Source: Pseudoalteromonas gelatinilytica
GTDB taxonomy: Bacteria; Pseudomonadota; Gammaproteobacteria; Enterobacterales; Alteromonadaceae
Assembly: GCF_001641615.1 (NCBI RefSeq)
Contig: NZ_LRRU01000022.1
Span: 1 to 64,000, forward strand
Direction: 5' to 3'
Length of the DNA: 64,000 bases
Part shown: in pieces, positions 8,072-16,989 of the stretch
Numbering within the stretch: position 1 is the first letter of the stretch
Layout of the letters: each line of letters opens with the position of its first letter
Notes under the pieces: generated by a model
What the model saw: only the letters and a program-made list of their open reading frames with translations
Databases searched by the model: none
Told to the model about the DNA's origin: nothing
Translations under genes and position numbers: made by a program

Positions 8072-8671
8072 ATGAGCGAACAGAATCAAGATAAGCACCA
8101 ACAACGCCAGCAAAAAGTAAAAGAAAAAGTCGACGAACGGATTGCTGCTGCACAAAAAGAGCAGGGTATTTTTCAGGTTATAACTGGCAACGGTAAAGGG
8201 AAATCGACTTCTGGGTTTGGTACTGTTGCACGTGCGGTAGGTCACGGAATGAAAGCAGCTGTATGTCAGTTTATTAAAGGCACATGGGAGTGTGGTGAAC
8301 GCAACCTACTCGAAAAAGCGGGGGTTGAATTTGTTATTATGAACACCGGTTTTACTTGGGAAACACAAAACAAAGAGTCAGATACCGCTGCTGCGCAAGT
8401 GACATGGCAAGAAGCAAAAAGAATGCTGAAGGATGAGTCAATTAACCTCGTTATGCTAGATGAAATAACCTATATGATCACCTACGGCTATATTGATTTA
8501 GACGAAGTGCTAGAAGCCGTTAGCTCTCGTCCTGCTATGCAATCGGTGATTATTACAGGTCGTGGTGCGCACCGTAAACTAACCGACTTAGCTGATACAG
8601 TCAGTGAAGTCAGAAACGTAAAACACGCTTTTGATGCAGGAATAAAAGCGCAAAAAGGGTTCGATTTTTAA
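8072..8671 (+). CDS. cobO: Cob(I)yrinic acid a,c-diamide adenosyltransferase
   Basis: This is the CobO/BtuR-type corrinoid adenosyltransferase that attaches the 5'-deoxyadenosyl group to cobalt. The 199-residue protein has a charged helical N-terminus, then the P-loop ITGNGKGKSTS near residue 37. Further family blocks are QFIKGTWECGE near 68, VMLDEITYMITYGY near 128 and IITGRGAH near 164. It acts on salvaged corrinoids in the cytoplasm. It follows cobQ after 9 bp with AAGGAAC as ribosome site. Confidence 0.94.
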   Translation: MSEQNQDKHQQRQQKVKEKVDERIAAAQKEQGIFQVITGNGKGKSTSGFGTVARAVGHGMKAAVCQFIKGTWECGERNLLEKAGVEFVIMNTGFTWETQNKESDTAAAQVTWQEAKRMLKDESINLVMLDEITYMITYGYIDLDEVLEAVSSRPAMQSVIITGRGAHRKLTDLADTVSEVRNVKHAFDAGIKAQKGFDF

Positions 8672-8672
8672 C

Positions 8673-9530
8673 ATGAGAACCATCAAGTTTGCACTCTTAG
8701 GTGTTTTATTTTATTTGCCTGCATTGGCTCAGGCTCATGAAATTAAAGAGCCGCAGCGTATCGTAGCCTTAGCACCGCACATTGTTGAAAACCTATTTGC
8801 GATTGGAGCAGGAGAGCGCATTGTCGGTACCGTTGACTATGCAGACTTTCCTCAGCAAGCGAATGATATCGAACGAGTAGGCGGCTATTACGGAATTAAC
8901 ATGGAAAAGCTGTTGTCGTTAAAACCAGACTTAGTTCTGGCTTGGAAAACGGGTAACAAAGCCGAAGATCTCGCTTACATTGAAAAATTAGGTATTCCGG
9001 TAGCGTATAGCAATCCAAATCAGGTTGATAATGTGGCTGATGAACTACGTAAACTAGGCACGCTTACGCATTTGCAAACCAAGGCAAATAAAGTAGCTAA
9101 AGAGTTTGAAACTAAACTCAATGCTATTCGCAGAGCGCAAGAAGGCAAACCGAAAGTCTCGGTGTTTTATCAATTATGGCCTGAGCCAATGATGACAGTT
9201 GGCGGAAACACTTGGATCAATCAGCTATTAACTATTTGTCATGCGGATAATGTGTTTGCTAATAGCGATACCGACTACCCGCGCATTAGTATTGAAAATG
9301 TATTGGTTGCCAATCCAGAGGTAGTGATTATTCCAGATGAAAAATCGAAAAAGCCTCAGCCAAAAATTGATTGGCGACAATGGCCTGAACTACCTGCGGT
9401 GCAGCATAACCAGTTTATTAGTGTAAACGCAGACTTATTGCACCGTTTTACAACCCGTATGCTTGATGGTTTGACCGACATGTGTGGTAAAATAGACGTT
9501 TCTCGTCAGCAAATACAGGCTTCAAAATGA
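8673..9530 (+). CDS. btuF: Vitamin B12 periplasmic binding protein BtuF
   Basis: BtuF captures cobalamin in the periplasm and delivers it to BtuCD. The 285-residue protein has a signal peptide (MRTIKFALLGVLFYLPALAQA) and then the class III binding-protein fold. Family blocks are RIVALAPHIVENLFAIGAGE near 29 and DLVLAWKTGNK near 88. It completes the importer whose other genes open this operon. Its stop overlaps the ung start as ATGA. No btuB outer-membrane receptor gene lies nearby. Confidence 0.9.
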   Translation: MRTIKFALLGVLFYLPALAQAHEIKEPQRIVALAPHIVENLFAIGAGERIVGTVDYADFPQQANDIERVGGYYGINMEKLLSLKPDLVLAWKTGNKAEDLAYIEKLGIPVAYSNPNQVDNVADELRKLGTLTHLQTKANKVAKEFETKLNAIRRAQEGKPKVSVFYQLWPEPMMTVGGNTWINQLLTICHADNVFANSDTDYPRISIENVLVANPEVVIIPDEKSKKPQPKIDWRQWPELPAVQHNQFISVNADLLHRFTTRMLDGLTDMCGKIDVSRQQIQASK

Positions 9531-10201
9531 TCGATTGGCAAACATTTCTAGATACCGAGCTTGCTAAACCCTACATGCAAGAAACCTTACAATATGTGGC
9601 CGATAGACGCGCAGCAGGCGTTAGCGTTTATCCCAAAGATGAACAGGTATTCTCTGCTTTTGATGCCACCCCTCTGAGTGAAGTCAAAGTGGTTATTTTA
9701 GGGCAAGATCCTTATCACGGAGAAGGCCAAGCCCATGGCTTGTGTTTTTCGGTATTGCCTGAAGTTAAAAAGCTGCCGCCGTCTTTGAAAAACATGTACA
9801 AAGAACTGGCAACAGATATCGAAGGTTTTGAGATACCTCATCATGGCTATTTGCAAAGTTGGGCTGAGCAAGGCGTGTTTTTACTCAACACTGTACTAAC
9901 GGTTGAGCAAGGTCAGGCTAATTCTCATAAACACCTTGGTTGGGAGCAATTTACCGATGCAGTGATTGCGCTTATCAATCAGCACTGCGACGGTGTGGTG
10001 TTTGTGCTCTGGGGCGCACATGCTCAGAAAAAGGGTAAGCGCATTGATACCTCGCGTCATCATGTGATCCAAGGTCCGCATCCATCACCGCTTTCTGCAC
10101 ATCGTGGCTTTTTTGGTTGTCAGCATTTTTCAAAGACAAACCAGCTACTTACTGATCAAAATAAAGCACCAATCAATTGGTCATTGCCACAAATTCTATA
10201 G
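9527..10201 (+). CDS. ung: Uracil-DNA glycosylase
   Basis: Ung removes uracil from DNA as the first step of base excision repair. The 224-residue family 1 enzyme shows GQDPYHG near residues 59-65, with the catalytic Asp at about 61, and HPSPLSAHRG near 184, which carries the active-site His. Its ATG overlaps the btuF stop, so it is probably transcribed with the B12 operon, although its function is unrelated. A bidirectional terminator follows. Confidence 0.97.
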   Translation: MIDWQTFLDTELAKPYMQETLQYVADRRAAGVSVYPKDEQVFSAFDATPLSEVKVVILGQDPYHGEGQAHGLCFSVLPEVKKLPPSLKNMYKELATDIEGFEIPHHGYLQSWAEQGVFLLNTVLTVEQGQANSHKHLGWEQFTDAVIALINQHCDGVVFVLWGAHAQKKGKRIDTSRHHVIQGPHPSPLSAHRGFFGCQHFSKTNQLLTDQNKAPINWSLPQIL

Positions 10202-10211
10202 AAAAAATGCA

Positions 10212-10233
10212 AAAGGCCCTTACGGGCCTTTAA
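10212..10233. terminator. Bidirectional terminator between ung and a DUF3545 gene
   Basis: The stem AAAGGCCC / GGGCCTTT with TACG-type loop ends in T-rich sequence on both strands, serving the two convergent genes. Confidence 0.85.
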
Positions 10234-10422
10234 TTAAAAATCTAATTCATCAAGCTCAATGCTTTCAGTGAAATAGTCTAACTCCTGTAGTTCTTTGCGA
10301 AGTCTGTGCTTATCTTTCAAAGCTTCGATTTCGCGCCATTTTCTTTTTTTGTTTTTTTGAGAGGTCTTTCTTGTTGTACTAGGACCTTCTAATATTTCTA
10401 AAATATCGTCTAGGCTATCCAT
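10234..10422 (-). CDS. Small basic protein, DUF3545-like
   Basis: The gene encodes 62 residues that begin MDSLDDILEILEG, then a strongly basic stretch (KNKKRKWREIEALKDKHRLRKE), then an acidic tail. This layout matches the DUF3545 family of marine gammaproteobacteria as I recall it; the function is unknown. GGAGAAG lies 6-7 bp before the ATG. There is no signal peptide or membrane segment. The charge pattern is compatible with a nucleic-acid or ribosome partner, but that is a guess. Confidence 0.75.
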   Translation of the reverse strand: MDSLDDILEILEGPSTTRKTSQKNKKRKWREIEALKDKHRLRKELQELDYFTESIELDELDF

Positions 10423-10564
10423 GAACTTCTCCTATTGATTTTTTTAACCTCGGAAATACCTATACCACAGGCTGCTCAAAAATAGAATAAAAAAGTGACA
10501 ATACTGTTACAGAACTGTGATTGATAGATGAATAGATCAATGAGCGGAGATTTTTTAGAAACAA

Positions 10565-10590
10565 AAACGCCACCTAGCGGTGGCGTTTTA
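10565..10590. terminator. Terminator of the transaldolase gene
   Basis: The stem AAACGCCACC / GGTGGCGTTT lies 20 bp past the stop of the minus-strand tal gene and has A/T runs on both sides, so it may act in both directions. Confidence 0.85.
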
Positions 10591-10609
10591 AAAAATGATG
10601 TCGTGTGAA

Positions 10610-11560
10610 TTACATCGCTTTGAAGCGAGCTTCTAATTCAATTTGAGCTTCAGCAAAAGAGCGGATACCTTCAGCTAATTTCTCTGTTGCCATAGCATCT
10701 TGGTTGTGTAACCAACGGAACTGGCTTTCAGTTAATGGTGCTGGTTTTTCTTCAACAGTAAAGTCGCTCTCTAGTAGGTATTCTTGTGCATCTGTTAATT
10801 GGCCAAGCTCTTCTAAAAGTGCTGGGCTAATCGTTAGCTTATCACAACCTGTAAGCGCGATGATTTCGCCTGTGTTACGGAAGCTTGCACCCATAACAAC
10901 CGTTTTGTAATCATGGCGTTTGTAGAATTCGTAAATGCTACGTACTGACTGCACACCAGGATCGTTTAGCGGATCTGTTGGTTTTTCCATGCCGTTAGCA
11001 ACGTGCCAGTCTAGGATACGGCCAACAAAAGGTGAAATTAAAAATACATTCGCATCGGCACATGCGCGAGTTTGTGCTTCAGAGAATAACAGCGTTAAGT
11101 TACACTTAGTGCCTTCTTTTTCAAGCTGTTCTGCAGCTTTGATGCCTTCCCAAGTTGATGCAACTTTGATTAGGATTTTATCTTTGCTAACGCCTTCTTT
11201 TTCGTAAAGGCTCAGTAACGTATGTGCTTTGTCGATAGTCGCTTGGGTATCAAATGATAAACGTGCGTCAACTTCTGTTGAGATATAACCCGGAACGATT
11301 TCGCTAATTTCTTTACCAATTAATACAGCAAAGTAATCACATGCTAATTCAAGTTGTTTAGCTGCATCTTGCTCGGTTTCTTTGGCATATTGCCACGCTT
11401 TATCTAAATAAGGCTTATACGCTTCAATTTCACTGGCTTTTAAAAGTAGAGATGGGTTTGTTGTTGCATCTTCTGGTTGGTGCTTTTTGATAGCTTCGAT
11501 ATCACCTGTATCTGCAACAATAGATGAATGTTGTTTAAGCCTTTGTAGTGCTGAAGTCAT
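10610..11560 (-). CDS. tal: Transaldolase
   Basis: Transaldolase moves a three-carbon unit between sedoheptulose 7-phosphate and glyceraldehyde 3-phosphate in the non-oxidative pentose phosphate pathway. The protein has 316 residues, the usual length of the TalB type. The Schiff-base lysine is K132 in ILIKVAST, and DATTNPSLLLKA lies at about 31-42. It stands alone, with its own terminator and a 221-bp divergent intergenic region shared with yaaA. Confidence 0.96.
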   Translation of the reverse strand: MTSALQRLKQHSSIVADTGDIEAIKKHQPEDATTNPSLLLKASEIEAYKPYLDKAWQYAKETEQDAAKQLELACDYFAVLIGKEISEIVPGYISTEVDARLSFDTQATIDKAHTLLSLYEKEGVSKDKILIKVASTWEGIKAAEQLEKEGTKCNLTLLFSEAQTRACADANVFLISPFVGRILDWHVANGMEKPTDPLNDPGVQSVRSIYEFYKRHDYKTVVMGASFRNTGEIIALTGCDKLTISPALLEELGQLTDAQEYLLESDFTVEEKPAPLTESQFRWLHNQDAMATEKLAEGIRSFAEAQIELEARFKAM

Positions 11561-11781
11561 TTGCTTTCCTCATTCCAAGCAAGTTAATAGAAAATCCATT
11601 ATAGCGGCCTTAATGCTGCAACACTATGACAGTGTTTAATAGGTCAAATGTCCTCAATTTGGAAAACTAAGGCATTATGTATGAAAGTGCAGCGGATTAA
11701 GGCAGGACGAAACAAAACGTGCATTTTGATTCAATTAATGTTGAAATTGACATCAAACAAATTACAAGTCAATAGCTAAGT

Positions 11782-12561
11782 ATGATCACTGTTATTTCAC
11801 CAGCAAAAAATTTAGATTACGAAACACCAGCCACGACCGATAAATTCACTCAACCTGAATTACTCGAGCACAGCGAAGAGTTAATGTCAGTTTGCCGTGA
11901 TTTAACACCAGCTCAAATTGGTAGCCTAATGAAAATCAGCGATAAACTAGCTGGTTTAAATGCAGCACGATTCGCTGAGTGGTCACAGCCATTTACGCAA
12001 GATAATGCAAAACAAGCGGTGCTAGCATTTAATGGTGACGTATACGGTGGTTTAGAAGCGCAAACTCTTAGCGATGCTGACCTTGATTACGCACAGTCAA
12101 ACTTACGTATTTTGTCTGGCCTTTATGGTGTGCTTAAGCCATTAGATTTAATGCAAGCTTATCGCCTTGAGATGGGCACTAAATTAGAAAACCCACGCGG
12201 TAAAAACTTATATCAGTTTTGGGGCAGTGTCATCGCCGAAAAGCTTAATACAGTGCTTGCTGAGCAAGATAGCAAGTATTTAGTAAACCTTGCTTCGAAC
12301 GAATATTTTAAAGCGGTTGATAAAAAAGCATTAAACGCACAAATCATCACCCCACATTTTAAAGACTGTAAAAACGGCCAATATAAAGTGATCAGCTTTT
12401 ATGCTAAAAAAGCTCGCGGCATGATGGCGCGTTACATCATTGAAAATAAAATTACCCAATTAAGTGATTTAAAAGATTTCACCGTTGCGGGTTATTATTT
12501 TAGCAGCGATGCAACAGTAAAAGAATTAGAGCCTGTTTTCTTACGAGAAGAACAAAACTAA
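11782..12561 (+). CDS. yaaA: YaaA family peroxide stress protein
   Basis: This 259-residue protein belongs to the YaaA (DUF328) family, which in Escherichia coli limits free intracellular iron during hydrogen peroxide stress. Recognisable parts are the N-terminal MITVISPAKNLDYE, FNGDVYGGL near 83, LSGLYGVLKPLDLMQAYRLEMGT near 112, and KKARGMMARYI near 210. It is cytoplasmic. It is transcribed divergently from tal, and I see no clear OxyR site between them. Confidence 0.93.
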   Translation: MITVISPAKNLDYETPATTDKFTQPELLEHSEELMSVCRDLTPAQIGSLMKISDKLAGLNAARFAEWSQPFTQDNAKQAVLAFNGDVYGGLEAQTLSDADLDYAQSNLRILSGLYGVLKPLDLMQAYRLEMGTKLENPRGKNLYQFWGSVIAEKLNTVLAEQDSKYLVNLASNEYFKAVDKKALNAQIITPHFKDCKNGQYKVISFYAKKARGMMARYIIENKITQLSDLKDFTVAGYYFSSDATVKELEPVFLREEQN

Positions 12562-12584
12562 TTCTGAGTTTAAAAGAATTTGTT

Positions 12585-12611
12585 AAAGCCGTGCTAAGCA
12601 CGGCTTTTTTG
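12585..12611 (+). terminator. Terminator after yaaA
   Basis: AAAGCCGTGC / GCACGGCTTT with a short loop and six T residues lies 24 bp after the yaaA stop. Confidence 0.9.
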
Positions 12612-12679
12612 TGCTTGTATGAAACTGGCGCTTATTTTGCAAAACACTTGTTATGTTTCTTAATGTATCAGGTAGTCGC

Positions 12680-13615
12680 ATGTTAAAAATACCAACCGTC
12701 GGTGAGGCCGAAAAACTTATAGAAGAAAAGCTCGGTGGCTGGGTTGATATCATCATAAGCCATATTCCAAATTTCATTGTCGCAGTGATCATCACCATTG
12801 TATTTTCATTGCTGGCGCGTCTTGTCGGTTCAATGCTCAGAAAACTATTACGACGTTCATTAGAGTCTTCACAAATCGCCGACTTAATGTCATCGATAGT
12901 GAAGGTTATCGTGTTATGCGTAGGTTTATTTGTAGCCCTTGATTTCTTGGGCCTCAGAGGCACGGTCACCTCATTACTAGCCGGTGCGGGTATCGTAGGC
13001 CTCGCTATTGGTTTTGCCTTTCAGGATATGACAGAGAATCTTATAGCGGGTATTGCTATGGGGATTCGCAAACCATTCAAAACAGGAGATGTAATCCGCA
13101 CCGAGAGCGTGTTTGGTACCGTTAAGGCGATTAACCTTCGAAATACCCTCATTGAGAATTTTTATGGACAACTCATCTTAGTGCCTAACAAGATTCTATT
13201 TAGAAATATACTCAGCAACTACAGCACCTTAGGTGTGCGTCGTATCGAGGTGCCTGTGGGTATTTCGTATGCCGACGACCCCGAGCAAGCCGCTGAGGTG
13301 ATTGTTAAAAAAATCAATGAGTTTGATTTTGTTATTAAACAAGAAGAAACCGCCGTATACGCCGAAAGCTTTGGTGATAGCAGTGTCAACTTATTGGTTT
13401 GGTTTTGGATTAAATATCCCGGCGAAGCGGATTTCATGACCGTTCGTCACAAGGCTGTTGTGGCAGTAAGAAACGCGCTAAGCGAAGCTGACATGACCAT
13501 CCCATTCCCAATCCGCACATTAGATTTTGGTATCAAAGGCGGCGAGAAATTAAATGCCATGATAAGCGAAAAACACCAAGATAAAGACGTAGAAGCACAA
13601 GCGACTGGTGAGTAA
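12680..13615 (+). CDS. MscS-family mechanosensitive channel
   Basis: This is a small MscS-type channel, 311 residues. Three hydrophobic segments lie in the first 130 residues. They are followed by the Gly/Ala-rich pore helix with GAGIVGLAIGFAFQDMTENLIAG, then the beta domain with FKTGDVIRT and the C-terminal cytoplasmic cage. It should open under membrane tension during hypo-osmotic shock. I start at the ATG at 12680 because AGGT precedes it; an upstream in-frame ATG at 12653 has no ribosome site. The C-terminus is charged (EKHQDKDVEAQ). It is a single-gene unit. Confidence 0.87.
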   Translation: MLKIPTVGEAEKLIEEKLGGWVDIIISHIPNFIVAVIITIVFSLLARLVGSMLRKLLRRSLESSQIADLMSSIVKVIVLCVGLFVALDFLGLRGTVTSLLAGAGIVGLAIGFAFQDMTENLIAGIAMGIRKPFKTGDVIRTESVFGTVKAINLRNTLIENFYGQLILVPNKILFRNILSNYSTLGVRRIEVPVGISYADDPEQAAEVIVKKINEFDFVIKQEETAVYAESFGDSSVNLLVWFWIKYPGEADFMTVRHKAVVAVRNALSEADMTIPFPIRTLDFGIKGGEKLNAMISEKHQDKDVEAQATGE

Positions 13616-13776
13616 AATTTACTGACTCATCGGCGTGATTTACACAGGGAAGTGTTTGAGGGGGGGGAAGCCAAGTAAAAGGTATAGTTGATTACTAGCA
13701 CCAATAAGCTAAGCTTGATTGTAGTAGTACTAAGTAGGATTATATCTGGATTTGATCTGTTTAAGATGAGTAAATT

Positions 13777-14034
13777 ATGGCGATGGTAAAAAAAAGTATC
13801 ACTGTGACTGCCCAACAAGAAAAATGGATGCAAGCACAGCTCGCTTCAGGTAATTATGCGAGTGACAGTGAGTTACTTAGAGATTTGATTAGAAAAGAGC
13901 AAATGCGAGCTTCTGAAATTGAAGCTATTCGTATGAAATTGATTGAAGCAGAGAAAAGTGGACTTTCAGATAAATCACCAAGTCAAATGTTAGCTAGTTT
14001 CAAGGAAGAAGCGAGTAAGGATGGGAAGTTATAA
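13777..14034 (+). CDS. ParD-like antitoxin
   Basis: This 85-residue protein resembles type II antitoxins of the ParD (CopG/ribbon-helix-helix) family. KKSITVTAQQEKWMQAQLASGNYASDSELLRDLIR matches the N-terminal DNA-binding part and the hinge, and the C-terminal half is a charged helix that would bind the toxin. A toxin start codon overlaps its end at 14021, but that frame is cut short. A TAGTACTA palindrome at 13725-13732 in front of the gene could be an operator. It is probably an orphan remnant of a TA pair. Confidence 0.8.
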   Translation: MAMVKKSITVTAQQEKWMQAQLASGNYASDSELLRDLIRKEQMRASEIEAIRMKLIEAEKSGLSDKSPSQMLASFKEEASKDGKL

Positions 14035-14095
14035 ACTTAATATTCAAGCCGAAGCTTCTTACTCAGTGATTATTGCTGCAATACCTAATTTTTAA
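14021..14095 (+). pseudogene. Truncated ParE-like toxin remnant
   Basis: An ATG overlapping the last codons of the ParD-like gene opens a frame that reads MGSYKLNIQAEASYSV and stops after 24 codons. ParE toxins commonly start with a short strand then a helix of the type YKL..AE, so the beginning looks right, while a full toxin needs about 95-100 residues. The following bases in all frames show no continuation that I can recognise. I infer a deletion or replacement of the toxin body. Confidence 0.55.
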
Positions 14096-14262
14096 GCAAT
14101 AACAACGATAGCTTTCTAGGCAGAATGAATAAGTGAGCGCTCTCAATATTTTGGATGTTGCACAGTTTTGCCCAACGCCTCTGCCGATAATATCCTCTTT
14201 GCATTCCATGCTTTCACGTCTGGAACACTGAAAAATTATCTATTACAACTTTCATGTTGTAG

Positions 14263-14766
14263 CTATTTACATTCCTTATAAACTCTTTGTAAGATCTCAC
14301 GTTTTGTGGGTATATCATCTCTTTGATTTTCAATGTTATAGATACTATCTACATACCCATTCATTGTAGTTAATCTAGTGATAACGTTATCAGTCATATT
14401 AAAAGCATTACAAGGCATTATAAACATACGTGTAGAAGTATTACCGTTCCAGTTAGTTACCCCGCTTGGTTTTCCGTAGAATCTATTACCATCCAGTTTT
14501 ATTTCAAAGCCATCTAAATTTTCAATCCCTTCCCATTGTACCCAGAGCTTAACAGTTCCATCATCTTCAATTACTGCTCTTGTAAACCTGTATGCGGGGG
14601 TAAATGTAGAATCTCCCTCAAAGCGGGCATTGCTATCATAAATTTGCCAGTAAACTTCTTTATGACTTTTTCCTGTCATTGGATCAACATAGGTTTCTGT
14701 ACTAGTTGATTTACAACCCACAAGAGAAGTAATTATGCTGACAGTAATTAAAAATAATTTTTTCAT
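14263..14766 (-). CDS. Putative lipoprotein of unknown function
   Basis: I do not recognise this 167-residue protein. It starts with a lipoprotein signal peptide, MKKLFLITVSIITSLVGCKS, with a lipobox ending in Cys at about residue 18. It should therefore be attached to a membrane on the periplasmic side. The mature part is polar, with WVQWEGIENLDGFEIKLDG in the middle and a charged C-terminus; two further cysteines could form a disulfide. The ATG at 14766 is preceded by AGGA at suitable spacing. It lies alone next to the broken TA locus, which suggests an accessory insertion. Confidence 0.65.
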   Translation of the reverse strand: MKKLFLITVSIITSLVGCKSTSTETYVDPMTGKSHKEVYWQIYDSNARFEGDSTFTPAYRFTRAVIEDDGTVKLWVQWEGIENLDGFEIKLDGNRFYGKPSGVTNWNGNTSTRMFIMPCNAFNMTDNVITRLTTMNGYVDSIYNIENQRDDIPTKREILQRVYKECK

Positions 14767-14978
14767 ACTAATTCCTTTACTCGAATTAAAAAGCCTCCCA
14801 AATAGCTGTATAAAAAGGAGAGGTTGTTCCGTCAATAAAATATTTTTTACTCAACTAATCTTAACGCGAAATAAATTTCACGCCTATAATAAAGTATTGC
14901 ACCCTAAAAACAGGTATGCTCAAATCGGCTTATCGCTGACAGCTTGAGGCTTACAGCTTTGTTAAAGTTTTGTCCTAC

Positions 14979-15017
14979 AAAAAAAGCGCAACCAGTTTAA
15001 CTGTTTGCGCTTTTTTA
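14979..15017. terminator. Terminator downstream of serA
   Basis: AAAAAAGCGCAA, CAGTT / AACTG and TTGCGCTTTTTT form a long nearly perfect stem with A and T runs at both sides, 21 bp past the serA stop on the minus strand. Confidence 0.9.
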
Positions 15018-15037
15018 TCTATTCGATATGCGAATTA

Positions 15038-16267
15038 TTAGTGAAGGATACGGGCTCTAATTGTACCTTCAACAGCACTTAGTTCTTTAAGTGCCACTTC
15101 TGAGTGATCTGTATCGACATCAATAACTACGTAACCAATTGCTTCGTCAGTTTGTAAGTATTGAGCTGCGATGTTGATACCGTGCTGTGCAAACGCTTGG
15201 TTAATTTGCGTTAGGATACCCGGGCGGTTGTGGTGTACGTGTAATAAACGGCTACGGTTTGCAAGCTCAGGTAGTGATACTTCAGGGAAGTTAACCGCAG
15301 TAATGGTTGAACCATTATCTGAGTACTTAGCAAGTTTACCCGCTACTTCAATACCGATATTTTCTTGTGCTTCTTGAGTTGAACCACCAATGTGTGGCGT
15401 CAAAATCACGTTATCAAAACCACGTAGAGGAGAAACAAACTCTTCATCATTAGATTTTGGCTCTACAGGGAATACGTCAATTGCAGCGCCGCTCAGCTTT
15501 TTCTCACGGAGTGATTCAGCTAGTGCATCGATATCAACAACGGTACCGCGAGATGCGTTAATTAAAATAGCGCCTTGCTTCATTACTTCAAGCTCAGCCA
15601 TACCGATTAGGTTTTTCGTTTGCGGCGTTTCAGGAACATGTAAGCTAATAACATCAGCACGTTGTAATAACTGAGTTAGGTTATGAACTTGCGTTGCATT
15701 ACCTAGTGTTAGCTTGTCTTCAATATCGTAAAACTCTACGTTCATACCGATATTTTCAGCCATGATACCTAGCTGTGTACCAATGTGGCCGTAACCAATA
15801 ATGCCGAGTGTTTTACCACGGGCTTCGAATGAACCATTGGCTGATTTTAACCAACCACCGCGGTGTGCTAGGGCATTACGCTCTGGAATACCACGAAGCA
15901 GTAATAAGATTTCACCAAGTACTAATTCTGCAACAGAGCGGGTGTTTGAGAATGGCGCGTTAAATACCGCAATACCACGTTCACGGGCACCTTGCAGGTC
16001 GACTTGGTTAGTACCGATACAGAAGCAGCCGATTGCGACTAGCTTTTCAGCTGCTTCTAATACCGCTTCATTAATATGAGTGCGAGAACGAAGGCCTACA
16101 AAGTGCACATCTTTAATGCGCTCAATTAGCTCGTCTTCAGGTAAGGATGTTTTTACGTAATCAATATTGCTGTAGCCATTACGCTTAAGCGTTTCTACAG
16201 CACTTTGGTGCACGCCTTCCAGCAAGAGAATTTTAATTTTGTCTTTTGCTAACGATACCTTACTCAT
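15038..16267 (-). CDS. serA: D-3-phosphoglycerate dehydrogenase
   Basis: SerA oxidises 3-phosphoglycerate in the first step of serine synthesis. The protein has 409 residues, the length of the Escherichia coli type with a single ACT domain. The NAD-binding GIIGYGHIGTQLG lies near 155, catalytic Arg and Glu regions follow, and ILTPHIGGST near 288 holds the catalytic His. The C-terminal ACT domain (about 335-409) would bind serine for feedback inhibition. It follows rpiA on the same strand by 14 bp, a gene order widespread in gammaproteobacteria. Confidence 0.97.
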   Translation of the reverse strand: MSKVSLAKDKIKILLLEGVHQSAVETLKRNGYSNIDYVKTSLPEDELIERIKDVHFVGLRSRTHINEAVLEAAEKLVAIGCFCIGTNQVDLQGARERGIAVFNAPFSNTRSVAELVLGEILLLLRGIPERNALAHRGGWLKSANGSFEARGKTLGIIGYGHIGTQLGIMAENIGMNVEFYDIEDKLTLGNATQVHNLTQLLQRADVISLHVPETPQTKNLIGMAELEVMKQGAILINASRGTVVDIDALAESLREKKLSGAAIDVFPVEPKSNDEEFVSPLRGFDNVILTPHIGGSTQEAQENIGIEVAGKLAKYSDNGSTITAVNFPEVSLPELANRSRLLHVHHNRPGILTQINQAFAQHGINIAAQYLQTDEAIGYVVIDVDTDHSEVALKELSAVEGTIRARILH

Positions 16268-16281
16268 ATCCTCATTCCTAT

Positions 16282-16935
16282 TTACTTTATTTGCGGCCCA
16301 TTTTTGGTGCCGATAATGACTTTATCTGCACCGCGATGGGCAAATAAGCCGTTTGTTACTACACCAACAATCTGGTTGATTGTTAGCTCTAATTCTTTGG
16401 CATTGCTGATATCTAAATTATGTACGTCTAAGATGACGTTACCGTTATCTGTTACAACACCTTCGCGGTAAACAGGGTCACCGCCAAGTTTAACAAGTTC
16501 ACGCGCTACATAGCTGCGTGCCATTGGGATCACTTCAACAGGAAGTGGAAATGCGCCTAATGTTGTAACTTCTTTTGATTCATCAACAATACATACAAAT
16601 TGCTTTGCTACTGCAGAAACGATTTTTTCACGAGTTAGCGCAGCGCCACCGCCTTTGATCATTTCATTGTGTGGGTTGATTTCGTCTGCGCCATCAACAT
16701 ACACATCAAGACTTGATACTTCGTTTAGCTCAAACACTTCAATACCCAGTGCTTTTAACTTTTCTGTCGAAGCTTCAGAGCTTGAAACCGCACCAATAAT
16801 GGTGTCTTTTACAGTACCCAGTGCATCAATAAAATGATTTACTGTAGAGCCTGTACCTACACCAACAATGGTATTTTTGTTTACAAACTCGAGAGCTGCC
16901 CAGGCAGCGGCTTTTTTTAATTCATCTTGCGTCAT
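16282..16935 (-). CDS. rpiA: Ribose-5-phosphate isomerase A
   Basis: RpiA interconverts ribose 5-phosphate and ribulose 5-phosphate. The 217-residue protein shows GVGTGSTVNHFIDAL near 25, DGADEINPH near 82 and IKGGGAALTREK near 92, which together form the phosphate site and the catalytic Asp, Glu and Lys region. It lies between the cyclo-ligase gene and serA, all on the minus strand. Confidence 0.97.
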   Translation of the reverse strand: MTQDELKKAAAWAALEFVNKNTIVGVGTGSTVNHFIDALGTVKDTIIGAVSSSEASTEKLKALGIEVFELNEVSSLDVYVDGADEINPHNEMIKGGGAALTREKIVSAVAKQFVCIVDESKEVTTLGAFPLPVEVIPMARSYVARELVKLGGDPVYREGVVTDNGNVILDVHNLDISNAKELELTINQIVGVVTNGLFAHRGADKVIIGTKNGPQIK

Positions 16936-16989
16936 AATTATGTGCTCAGTTAGCTGTCAGAGAAGGCCTATAGTATACAAACAGTTTGC

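Noticed and set aside
14096..14262. Integron attC-like site (a GCCCAAC near 14172) behind the broken toxin-antitoxin locus
   Set aside because: Only one 7-bp half fits the core pattern; I found no partner GTTRRRY at suitable distance and no folded attC structure.
14735..14947. Plus-strand frame opposite the lipoprotein signal peptide
   Set aside because: It is antisense to a well supported lipoprotein start, and its protein has no recognisable features.
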